A stretch of 64,000 nt of DNA from Lateolabrax maculatus (Eukaryota > Chordata > Actinopteri > Acropomatiformes > Lateolabracidae), in contig CM062218.1 in NCBI GenBank assembly GCA_031216445.1, positions 12,386,001-12,450,000 on the forward strand. The letters are read 5' to 3'. Numbering within the stretch: the first letter of the stretch is position 1; each line of letters opens with the position of its first letter. The translations under genes and the position numbers were made by a program. The notes below the pieces were generated by a model. That model had not been told where the DNA came from. It saw only the letters and a list, made by a program, of their open reading frames with translations, and did no database searches. Shown here piece by piece: positions 45,664-54,700 of the stretch.

Positions 45664-47677
45664 CTGTAACACACATAAACATAACCAATCACATTTAAGT
45701 ACACAATCCCGCAGCCTATTTATTCATTTCAGTACATTACTAATGCAGTCATATATGCTTTAATAGATGCAACAGATTCATATAGTTTGAATCAAAATAT
45801 TTAAGAAAACCTTTTCACACCTTCTTCAGACTGATAAAATGCACACACTCCAGCCAGGTGGTGAGGAAGGGCCCCAGGCAGAGTGCACAACAGCCGCCGT
45901 TGGCCAACAGGGCAGTCAGCAATGGGTAATGGGGGAGCATCTTGTGGACCAGAGAAGACCTGTTCCTGTTTTCCCGCAAGACAAATCTAGCAACCAGTTC
46001 CTGGGAAACAAAGATGAAACAACAATAATGAGCCATAACAACGGTATTGTGAGAGCCTGCACAGTGGATGATAAATGTGCAAATTGTTACTCAGTCTGCT
46101 GTACTTCAGTGACCCTTTACCTTTAATGTAAGCACCTCCACATCCTGCACTGACGACATCGGCTCACAGCGCACAAACCTGTTGCCTTCACAGTAGAACT
46201 CCTTCGGGGACAGCAGGTGAAACTACAAAGAGAAGTGTCCTGTGTCATACAGTGAAGTTGTGGTACCATATTCTTTAGATTTCACTATGGCACAGCATTG
46301 TGCTGCTGAATTATACTGTATACTGTACCTCAACAGGGAACATGGACAACTTGTTCCCAGCCACATCTAGAACTTGGAGTTTGGCCAGCGCCCCAATTCC
46401 CTGGGCGAAATGTAAGGCAAGTGTTTGGTTATGTAGCGGCCGCATTGTACAGTAAAAAGATAAAGATGAAATTTGAACGTGACTGTGACAGCATATATGG
46501 ATGTTGCTTAATATCCTAAAAAGTGACCTTATTAAAATATGAACTTGAATTCTTTGTGTTCATGAGGTTCAAGGAAATTACAGAAGTTCAACTTTAACCA
46601 CATTTTCATTAGTATAAAAGGAAATAAACATGAAAAACTTCAAACTAAACATGAACAGTGACTACCCACCTCTGGTAGGCTGGTCAGCTTGTTTCTGGCT
46701 ACATACAACTTGGTTAGTTCTTTGCACTGGTACAGCTGCTGAGGTAGACATGACAAATTATTGGAAGTCAAGTTTATCTCAGACAACCTAGTGAGATGAC
46801 CCAACTCGACAGGGACCTCCTCCAGTTTATTGTCCAGCACACTGAGATGTTGAAGCCTATTCAAACTGATGGGAAAGACAGGAAATACATTGTTTTTAAC
46901 CCTGTTGTGACCTTCGTTTGCTCATTTCTTCAGAGACAGAGATGAAATAAAGTTTATAAATAGAGTTAATTTAGCCTGACATGTACAAATATTAAATCTG
47001 CAGTTGTCTTCAGAACCTATTACTGCAGGTAAGCTACAGAGATCTTGTGTACCACGTGCAATTAATGTACCTTTTAATCTCTGGTGGAAGTCTTTGGATC
47101 TTGTTGTGGTTCAGATTGAGCACAACAAGGTTTTGCAAGCTACCTGTAAAAAAAAAACAAAAAAAAAAAACAAAAAAACATGACTATAAATAGGGTGATT
47201 TTAGCCTTGTGATTTTTAACAAATCTTCCAAAGTGCAAATCATGCAGAACAGTGACACCCTACCTATCACCTCAGGTGGCACTGCTGTAATTTGGTTGCT
47301 GAACAGATACAGTTTCTTCAAGGACTCCAGATGGCCCAAAACAGCGGGAACCTCCTTCAAGGCATTATTTCCCAAATTTAGCTCAGCCAGCTTGCAGGGA
47401 TTGCAAAGGGGGAAAATATTTAATCACAAATCTGCGCGGTGTGTAAAAAACATTTAAGGAGTTATCTTGGAGACTTTCCAGCAAACAAACGGCGGAGACT
47501 GACGTGTCGCAGGCAGAGCAGCTCGGCAGGCAGGGCGCTGATGGAGTTGTTGTTCAGCAGGAGAACCGACAGCTTCGTCAATACGGAAACACACTTGGGA
47601 ACCTCCTTTATCTTCTTCGAACTCAAATTTAAAGAAGTTGCTTTGCCGTACAAAGCTCTTATCACCGACTCGGCCAT
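45556..47677 (-). CDS. lrrc69: lrrc69, leucine-rich repeat protein 69, complete
   Basis: Eight minus-strand exons (47504-47677, 47264-47390, 47071-47143, 46670-46865, 46329-46400, 46121-46222, 45821-46000, 45556-45663) join in frame with GT-AG introns to 343 aa, about the length I recall for human LRRC69. The N-terminus MAESVIRALYGKATSLNLSS aligns with the human start, followed by roughly eight LRRs with the L-x2-L-x-L-x2-N-x-L pattern (LAELNLGNN, LKKLYLFSNQI, LQNLVVLNLNHNKI, LQHLSVLDNKL, LSEINLTSNNL, LTKLYVARNKL, LQVLDVAGNKL). Then comes the FYCEGN cap and a cysteine-bearing C-terminal domain. No signal peptide or membrane segment is seen, so cytoplasmic. Molecular function is not established in the family. 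Next to otud6b in the same orientation, as in human 8q21.3. Confidence 0.96.
45821..46000 (-). CDS. lrrc69: lrrc69 exon 7
   Basis: Acceptor TTTCCCAG, donor GTGTGA. It encodes ELVARFVLRENRNRSS through CCALCLGPFLTTWLECVHFI, matching human CAICGQYFITVWLECVRF. Reading through the donor would stop two codons later (V, stop), so an unspliced form is also possible. Confidence 0.95.
46121..46222 (-). CDS. lrrc69: lrrc69 exon 6
   Basis: Acceptor CTTTGTAG, donor GTAAAG. It encodes FHLLSPKEFYCEGNRFV and a linker, matching the human KLREFYCEGN cap. Confidence 0.93.
46329..46400 (-). CDS. lrrc69: lrrc69 exon 5
   Basis: Acceptor TTCGCCCAG, donor GTACAG. 72 nt in phase 0 encoding GIGALAKLQVLDVAGNKLSM and FPVE, the last LRR. 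Confidence 0.93.
46670..46865 (-). CDS. lrrc69: lrrc69 exon 4
   Basis: Acceptor TTCCCATCAG, donor GTGGGT. It encodes SLNRLQHLSVLDNKLEEVPV through NKLTSLPE, nearly three LRRs. Confidence 0.96.
47071..47143 (-). CDS. lrrc69: lrrc69 exon 3
   Basis: Acceptor TTTTTTACAG, donor GTACAT. 73 nt encoding GSLQNLVVLNLNHNKIQRLP and PEIK, one LRR. Too short to stand out as an open frame but required by phase on both sides. Confidence 0.93.
47264..47390 (-). CDS. lrrc69: lrrc69 exon 2
   Basis: Acceptor CCCTGCAAG, donor GTAGGG. It encodes LAELNLGNNALKEVPAVLGH through PPEVI plus one base; two LRRs. Confidence 0.95.
47504..47677 (-). CDS. lrrc69: lrrc69 exon 1 (start)
   Basis: ATG at 47677-47675 (gcaaATGG). 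58 codons ending ELLCLRH, then donor GTCAGT. A 20-base poly(T) on the coding strand lies just upstream of the ATG in the leader. Confidence 0.95.
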
Positions 47678-47701
47678 TTGCAAAAAAAAAAAAAAAAAAA
47701 C

Positions 47702-47760
47702 CGACGTCAAGCGCGCTGGCATCCGAGTTTCCATGGTGACGGGACGCTTTGTAGCTCGCC
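47702..47760 (-). promoter_or_regulatory. lrrc69 proximal promoter with X-box-like and CRE-like sites
   Basis: GTTTCCATGGTGAC at 47727-47740 (minus strand GTCACCATGGAAAC) fits the RFX X-box GTNRCC-AT-RGYAAC with one mismatch. CGACGTCA at 47702-47709 is a CRE-like core (TGACGTCG). Both lie 25-65 nt upstream of the ATG on the coding strand. RFX sites mark many cilia genes; the link to lrrc69 is inference. Confidence 0.5.
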
Positions 47761-47896
47761 ATTGAGGATTTTTTTTTTTTTTCTCTCTGAGGCCGCAGCG
47801 ACCTCTGGTGGTGACCGCCGAGTGTAGCAGCGGGTTCCCACGGGCTGCGGTTTGTTGATAAATGTTAATGCCCAAATCTCAATGCACAGCACTTTC

Positions 47897-48341
47897 CAGA
47901 GGTGGAAGAACTAGTAAAGCACGATTTTTATTTATTATTATTATTATTTTTTTTAACAGACTCCTCAGTTCTCTGCTTGCTTTGCCAAGAATATATAACC
48001 CACAAGAAAAACACAAAAACCTCAGTATGGATGGCCGACTTCATTTGCCTGCCTACAGTTAATCTCTACAGGATGGTGCAGCAGTGACCTTTTTAGAATA
48101 AATCATATTTTTCTAAACTTAACATGCTTTGTATGTTCAATCTTATTCTAAAAAGCAACCAGTAATTATAGCTGTCAAATATAAATAAATAGGTCTATGA
48201 AGTACAATACAACCTCAGAAATTAGTATGTGGTCTAAGCATAAAACAACATAGCTGAGAAAATGAGAAATACTCAAGTACCTCAAAATTGTACTTAAGTA
48301 TAGTACATTAATAAATGTACTTAGTTACTTTCCACCACCGG
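47897..48341. mobile_element. non-autonomous transposon, MITE-like, 220 bp upstream of lrrc69
   Basis: Left end CAGAGGTGGAAGAACTAGTA and right end TAGTTACTTTCCACCACCGG are inverted copies of a terminal sequence (TGGTGGAAAGTAACT-type). Inside are AGTAATTATAGCTGTCAAAT, TACTCAAGTACCTCAAAATT and GTACTTAAGTATAGTACATT. I recognise the arrangement as a common fish element. About 445 bp. Confidence 0.75.
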
Positions 48342-49240
48342 CATTTTTCCACATTATTTAATGACAAAATGCAAGGCAGAGTGTTTGAGGGGTTAGGGTT
48401 ATATTATATATGTGTACAGTTTACCATAGGCAGACATGACATATATGTTTAAACTATTTTAATGTATGAAAGTGACAACTTGCCTTAACCAGAGGGATGC
48501 CGTTTGTGGTCAAAATGTCATGTCAGACTTGGGACAGTAGTGTGGGGGTATTTCTTCATCTTTTTACGCAAATAATTTTTGCTAAACACCTATTTAACTT
48601 TTAATTAATGGATGTGTGTATGCCTCCTGGTGATCTTTCAGTCTCATGTTGAAAACAGTATTCATTTCAAATCAATGAATACTATATTCCTCATCAAAAT
48701 ATTAAAAACAAAGCAGCAACATACCTTATTAGTATTGTATGTGTTTATGTAACCTTGATATGATTTACAAGTTCAACACGTCATTTCATTCCAAGAACAC
48801 TGCAAAAGTTAAACAACCTCTCGGTGTCTGTTGACATTTGGCTGAGTCACATGCATGATCAACAGCTCTTATACCCTCTCCTGCCCAAGTGGATTTGGGT
48901 AAGAAGTATGTGTTACACCACTGCTTACCAAAATGGGCTGATGGGAAGCCTGGTGGGTCATTGGGCTAGACCAAGGGTGCCCGGTGTAAACTCATTAGCA
49001 TGTTATTTTCCTTTCAATGCACTTTCTAAGCACAATGTTGCTGTTTTCAGAAGTTTTCACTCTCCCCACTGATATCTTTTGACTAACATTATTGATTTCA
49101 CCCATCCTGAAAACAGCAACAGTCTCTGTTAACCTCAGCTTAACAATGTCGTCAATGGGGGGATCTCCCTCCCAGTGCTTTGTATTTAGGGGCCCTTGGT
49201 GTGAGGGGTTAGAACACTCTGCATTACACACTGGTTTATG
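48341..49240. other. otud6b-lrrc69 spacer and probable otud6b 3' UTR
   Basis: No gene seen. The first part after the otud6b stop should be its 3' UTR, but I could not fix a clear poly(A) signal. AT-rich otherwise. Confidence 0.5.
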
Positions 49241-49337
49241 TCACACCAAGACTGAGCTGTCCTCTGCATTTGCTGGTTCCTTTAGCCGCTCCACAGAATT
49301 GTAGTGCTCTCCTAGTCCATAGGCATGACGCATATAG
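49241..49337 (-). CDS. otud6b: otud6b exon 8 (stop) with catalytic His
   Basis: Acceptor TTTTGCAG, stop TGA at 49243-49241. It encodes VYMRHAYGLGEHYNSVERL, with the catalytic His in EHYNSV, and a short tail. Confidence 0.96.
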
Positions 49338-52300
49338 CTGCAAAAGAAAAAAAAAAAAAGAGAGAATAAATATATTGATTGAGTCAAGAGGTCTGAGATA
49401 AACGTATTCAAATTCTGAAAAGCTTTATCAGAACTGGTCATTTAGTTCATAGAGCAACAGCATGCTTTATGAGAGCAGTCTTTGTTGAGCCTATCATAAA
49501 TGCTTATTTTACATAACTACAAGTTATCCACAACAAACTGTTACAAAGCACATATTACCACACACAGACATACTGTTATTATTACTATTATTTTTTTTTA
49601 TTATTATTATATTTTAGTTATATTAACTGAAGTTATGTTCAGATTCCTGTGCTTGCTCTACAAAATATTGTTGAAATGTTTTTTTCTGGGTTTTTTTCTG
49701 CATACTATAATGTTAATATGTTGGAATGTTAATTGGTTTCCACCTTGTGCAATGCCCTATGGCAATACTATGGGCTGAAAACAAAAACTGCAATAAATGC
49801 CTTGGGTGGTTTGGCGCAGCAGGTTGTAAATCTAACTGTAATGTCTAATCTAAATGCAATGTTTTCAGCTTTATATATTATTATACATTTTTCAACTAAT
49901 TTAACTGTATATATTTTAATAACTACGCTAATTCAACTTGAACCCCTGACAAGCATAATAACGTCAACACAACGTACACAAGGGTGATGGCTTCACTATC
50001 AAATTCTTCTCCAATTTTTATAGTTGAGGAGTTGGCTTGGATCACTTCTATTGGCAACTTAAGAACTTGGGTCAAAGCTCGCAACTGTTGGGGAAAAGAC
50101 ATGAAAAAGAAAGTAGTTATTGAAAGTACAGGGAGCAACAACTCAGTATATCTGTGACAAAACTTGAACAACTCACTTCTAATTGTCCACCCCAAGCTGC
50201 TGTGTGCTCTACGTCACTGCAGTATTTCTCAAACTCATCTGAAAACCAATACACACACACAAGCACTTCCATGAATACTTTGCATACCCAGAATTATTTT
50301 TGAGTAAGATTGTTTCCTAAAACCAAAACAAACATAAAAGCGTAACCTGTTGTGTACATGTCACCAGTGTTGGGGTTGGTGAGGAAAGGCAGGAAGTCAT
50401 CACCATGGCTTCTCATGTGCTCAGCAGTGCGGGACCGCAGTTCTTTTACACTCATGATTAACTCGGGCTAGAATAAAACATAATATAATATGTCATCTAT
50501 GTGTATGAACTTTAGGAAAAACATCTATGTGCCATTTGCAATTGTAGACACTCGACAGTGCAGTGTCTATATATGTGTAGACACTAAACTTTTCATATCA
50601 CATTTCTGATTAGGTATTCAAACTACAGCTACAGTAATAATCCTCCTAAAACAATATGTACCTTTGATCGCTGTGCCAGCTGATCTTCAATGGCACGGTA
50701 CATACAGTGGCCATCGGAAGAGATCTCCTTGATCTGAAGCTGTTGCAGGGCAAGTTTCTGAGCCAGCATCAAACTCTCCTGGTGCCTCACACCCTGCAGG
50801 TTTTCCACCTCGGCCTCTGCTATCCTGCTCTCCCTCTCCTTGTCCTGGGCAGCCTTCTTGTCCTGGAGAGGATCATTTAAATAAACTCTATTTAATTAGA
50901 ACAAGGAGCCATAACTGAAACAAATTCAAAATTGACAGCAAAAGGAAAGGAACGGACATTTATATATTATTCAGGATGTTTTGTGCATGGAAATTCTAGT
51001 AAATAAGGATGACACATTATTAGCCTGAAGTGTGGTTCTTCCATTGTACACTGACTTTAAATAAGTGACAGTTATATGGTCGTGGGCAATAACAAACAGC
51101 ACTTAAAATTGTCCTGTTTGAGGTGGAACCTGTATCTCACCCTTCTCTTCTGGGCCTTGGTTACACGTGGCTGTTTGACCTCTTCTTGTTCTCCATCCTC
51201 CATTTTCATGGTCTCGACTCCATTTGACACCTCTTCCACCTTGTGAGACTGAGTGAGGACAGTTTTGGTTATGTTCCAAAGTGACGTTTTTCTAATAAAC
51301 AGAGACTGTATGTACTGTAAGCATGAATAATGAGATACAAACGTGAAAGAATGCATTCTGTGTATTATTTGCTCTATACAAATTTGCTTTTTTTACAATG
51401 TACTTCCAACTAATTAAATAAAACTATGTGCATTTTCAGTACATTTTCTTGCCATGTGGCAGTTTGGAACAATACATGTGTTAATAACAAGGTCTGTTTT
51501 GCAATTAATTATACAGGGATTGTATTAAAAAAGGCACATCTTCGTAAGGCAGCCATGTCTCATAATGTAAAAGCCTAACGCATAGCCATGAGATTTCTCA
51601 ATCATCTGAATACCGACATTTACCTTTGTGTCAGGTGTAGATTTGAGCTGCCTGAATTCCTCCTCATGTTTCTGACTGAGGTCAGCCTCAAGCTTGGCAA
51701 TCTCCTCTGTCAACTGTTTCCTCTTTTTCTTGTCATTTTTGGGGACTGCATTTTTCATGCTCTGGATTTTCGCTGAAAGTGAGCACGTGAGCAAATTGTA
51801 ACCATGCTTTGTTGATATGATATAAAAACTTACTTCAATAAACCCTACACACACAATATCTACAGCTCTCATATGGTGCTGGATGTCGGTTAGAAAAGCT
51901 GAAAATAAATTAGATGGCCAGGATGACCAGTGTGAAGAAGAATACAAACATGGCTGGTATCAATGCACTTTAATATTGGTTTACTGGTTAGAAGATAATA
52001 AAATAAACATATTTCTTTAAACCATGAATCATACGTGGCATAAAACTGCTGCACCTCTCTCCATGAGTTAAAATAATATACCTGCATAAAATAGCATAAA
52101 GAGTATGTGTCTTGCCTTTGACTGTGGACCAAAAACATACTTTGACATCAGCACTACTACAAAGATAAGAATCTGGAAAGTTTCAAGCCGTGGAGGTCTG
52201 TGAAGCAGCAGTTTCCTGCCCTCTGTGCCTGCCATAAAACTACAGTCCTAATGAGCCCGTAGTGAAAAACACACTGCACAAACGGACTGGCAAATACCTA

Positions 52301-52559
52301 TGAATGATGATAGTTTTGGGTGCAACATTTCGCTCAGAACTGTCTCCTGTGAGCTGATATGTTCTACCACTTCGCTTGTTAGTGGTTTACTGTTTTTTTT
52401 TTTTTGTGCTAGATTTCAAGAAATAAAACAGCACACAAGATGCAGGCAAACATTTTAACTACAAACAGCTGAGGGTTAGCTACCTTGCATATCTTTCTTT
52501 TCCTTGCGGTGCCGCCTCGCCAGGTGCTCCTCTGGTGTCTCCACCATCTCCTCCTCCAT
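49241..52559 (-). CDS. otud6b: otud6b, OTU-family deubiquitinase 6B, complete
   Basis: Eight minus-strand exons (52484-52559, 51624-51772, 51141-51248, 50662-50862, 50347-50467, 50177-50238, 49978-50084, 49241-49337) join in frame to 306 aa; human is about 293. The N-terminal third is a charged coiled coil (EEHLARRHRKEKKDMQ, MKNAVPKNDKKKRKQLTEE, VTKAQKRR). The OTU domain follows from about residue 155, with catalytic Cys164 in DGHCMY and catalytic His286 in LGEHYNSV; Asp161 lies in the Cys loop. Family knowledge: cysteine protease removing ubiquitin, linked to translation and proteasome assembly. The start ATG at 52559 is the first in its frame after an upstream in-frame TAA. It sits upstream of lrrc69 in the same orientation, as in human. 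Confidence 0.97.
49338..49977 (-). other. last otud6b intron
   Basis: AT-rich GT-AG intron with TTATTATT-rich stretches; no other feature. Confidence 0.7.
49978..50084 (-). CDS. otud6b: otud6b exon 7
   Basis: Acceptor CCCCAACAG, donor GTACGT. It encodes LRALTQVLKLPIEVIQANSS through EAITL plus two bases of Val275. Confidence 0.94.
50177..50238 (-). CDS. otud6b: otud6b exon 6
   Basis: Acceptor TTGGTTTTCAG, donor GTGAGT. 62 nt encoding DEFEKYCSDVEHTAAWGGQL and E; contains the family AAWGGQLE motif. Confidence 0.94.
50347..50467 (-). CDS. otud6b: otud6b exon 5
   Basis: Acceptor TTATTCTAG, donor GTTACG. It encodes ELRSRTAEHMRSHGDDFLPF and LTNPNTGDMYTT, aligning closely with human. Confidence 0.95.
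50662..50862 (-). CDS. otud6b: otud6b exon 4 with catalytic Cys
   Basis: Acceptor CCTCTCCAG, donor GTACAT. It encodes the helix DKKAAQDKERESRIAEAEVE and the OTU start QIKEISSDGHCMYRAIEDQL; Cys164 is the nucleophile. Confidence 0.96.
51141..51248 (-). CDS. otud6b: otud6b exon 3
   Basis: Acceptor CCTCACTCAG, donor GTGAGA. It encodes an acidic variable linker then VKQPRVTKAQKRR, matching human PPRISKAQKRR. Confidence 0.94.
51624..51772 (-). CDS. otud6b: otud6b exon 2
   Basis: Acceptor CACTTTCAG, donor GTAAAT. It encodes AKIQSMKNAVPKNDKKKRKQ through STPDTK, the best conserved part of the N-terminal coiled coil. Confidence 0.96.
51773..52483 (-). other. first otud6b intron
   Basis: GT-AG intron, AT-rich, with nothing recognisable. 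Confidence 0.7.
52484..52559 (-). CDS. otud6b: otud6b exon 1 (start)
   Basis: ATG at 52559-52557, followed by MEEEMVETPEEHLARRHRKE and KKDMQ; donor GTAGCT after one base of the Ala26 codon. Confidence 0.94.
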
Positions 52560-52850
52560 GACTGGATGCTGCTCACTTGGTTCAATGGGAGTCTTCGCGA
52601 GCTGTGTGGAGCTAACGACCGTTAGACAAACGAAGTGTTATGATGTCCCCGTTATCAAAGATGACACATCACTGACAAGCGACACAAACATATACTCCAC
52701 AATAAACAAAATGTGCTGATATGGCCTGAACCGGAAGAGACGAGGGAGCAGGGAGGAGCTTTCTTCTTCTTCTTCTTCTTCGCCAACCTAACTGCGACAT
52801 TAGGTTTCTTATAGCGCCACCTCTGGGCTTGTTGTTGCACTACAGTTCTC
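52560..52850 (-). promoter_or_regulatory. otud6b 5' UTR and promoter region
   Basis: CCGGAAG (ETS-type core) at 52731-52737 lies about 175 nt upstream of the ATG. A (TTC)n repeat covers 52760-52781. The exact start of transcription cannot be read from sequence. Confidence 0.45.
52760..52781. repeat. (TTC)n trinucleotide repeat near the otud6b promoter
   Basis: Seven TTC units. Confidence 0.95.
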
Positions 52851-53870
52851 TCCGGTCATGGCAGCCAGCTGTAATTTACTGTCCTTCCCAAACATCCTTC
52901 CCATTTGCAAAAATATTTATTCAACCCATGTGATACTTTTCAAGCAGGATCCTGTCTTAGGCGAGTGAGAGAACACATGCGGTTGTAGATACAGGAGACC
53001 TATAATCCTTTATCTTGATCTCCTTCAGGGTTCATTCTCTCAAGACTGAGCTGCATGGACCCACATGAATTACTATGGGCACCAAAAAGCCTCCATGGTC
53101 TTTGAATTAGACAATTTATATATTTATATATATAGTTGTATAATATTACCATATATAACTATAATATTGCATATATAACTGTATATACAATACTGTGTAC
53201 TATACTATTAAATTTGTAAGTGTGCCCATTTCAATTATAACCAAATCACACATTTAAGCTTTACAAAAACTGTCTGGAAACCTTCAGGCAACGTTCCCTG
53301 GCGGTTCCCTAAAGGTGTTTCAAGAATGACCTTCTGGGAACCTTAAGAGAGCGTTCTTTAAAGGTTGCCAAAATTACAACCAAGCGGGAACATTTAGGGA
53401 TGAAACAGTCTGAAAAGGAAAAATCACTCTTTGATTGAACTGCTAGCAACCGCATGTGTGATCGGGGTCAAAAATAGAGTGTGTCACAAGCCAAAAAGGT
53501 GGTCGAGAACCACTGATTTAAACACAACTTGCATGTTTATTATGAAATGCAGCAACAACACTCTAGACACAAATATTGATCCTTGTGCATAGACACCACC
53601 CACATGTTCTCTTTGTCTCCCACCTGCTCCACTTTTGTACCTTTTTCTACAAACGACATAGAGGCATGCACATTGTTCCTAGGCTGTATTTATAAATAAT
53701 AAATGTGGCCAATAAACAGTGCAATATAATCACAATATATTGAAAAATATTTAAAAAAACATAAATGCAAATATTATACCAATGAATGCAAATACAAAGT
53801 CAATACCATAATCTTTTTTTTATGGAATAGTATTACTAAATAAATGATTATAACTATTAAAACTCGCTTG
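52850..53870. other. spacer between otud6b and rab5a promoters
   Basis: AT-rich. 53115-53190 is TATA-type low complexity. 53270-53400 has a degenerate motif of the type GGAACCTT/AACGTTCCCTGG repeated a few times (AACGTTCCCTGGCGGTTCCC, CTGGGAACCTTAAGAGAGCG), resembling a minisatellite-like fish repeat. No gene. Confidence 0.5.
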
Positions 53871-54700
53871 GTTTGATTGGCTGAGAGACGGACTCCTGGA
53901 GGCCGGAGGACGCGCTGCGTGACGTGGCAACGCGGGGCGGAAGAGCCTGTTTGTGTTTTGGTTCTGAGGGGAAGTTGCGAGAAGAAAGAAAGGAGGAGAC
54001 GTGACGGGATTGTTGAGGGAAAAAAAAAAAAAAAAAAAAAAATTATTTTCTCGGTTCCCCGACGCCGCCTCGCCCACAGAGTCCCGGGCTCCGCGTGCAA
54101 AACACCCACAGCGGCGGCACGCAAAGTTCAAAACATCGTCCGGCTCTCAGGTAGCGTACTTGACGTGAATCGACAAGTTGTGGCTCCCGGCTAACGGCTG
54201 TCAACGGTGGTGGTGGTGTGGGGGGGGAGAGCAACGGTAGCTCGAGCTGCCGCCGGCCGCCCTCACCCGCTGATGTCGGCCGTGTTTCGGTGCCCGAAGG
54301 GAAAGCAGAAATACGGGCCTCTGCCGCGTCTCACGGCGGAGCCCGGTGGTTCCTCCTCCGTCGTGGCGGGTTGGCGGTGCGAGAGCGAGCGGGCGGGTGG
54401 GATGCTAACGGCGCTAGCAGGCTACGGCTGGTTGTTCGTTAATTGAGGGGTTTCGGCTGCTGCCCCGTTAAATCAACACCGGGCGACCGGCGACGACCGG
54501 CCGCGTCTGATCACGTCGTCCGGCAGCACGACCCCCTGGCGTGTTTTGCCCCGCGTATTCACGTGTGTTTTTGTGTGTGGCGGAGCCGGTTGTCTTCGTG
54601 TGCTTTTTCTTAAAGTGGCTGTTAGGAGGCTGTCCAGTCAGAAAGCGACGGCTGGCTAACGGCGAGGGAGCTAACTAGCTGGACAACCAAAACACTTTAT
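53870..54700 (+). promoter_or_regulatory. rab5a CpG-rich promoter
   Basis: A sharp rise in G+C and CpG from 53880. Inverted CCAAT (GATTGG, 53875-53880), a CRE-like TGACGTGG at 53920-53927 and a GC box (GGGGCGG, 53934-53940) fit a housekeeping promoter directed to the right. A TSS near 53,950 is inferred. Confidence 0.65.
53950..54150 (+). other. rab5a: rab5a untranslated exon 1 (approximate)
   Basis: Human RAB5A has a noncoding first exon. Here the first coding exon begins after an acceptor at 57405, so an upstream exon is required. A donor CTCTCAG|GTAGCG at 54150/54151 is the candidate. The stretch contains 23 A in a row (54020-54042). Boundaries are estimates. Confidence 0.45.
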
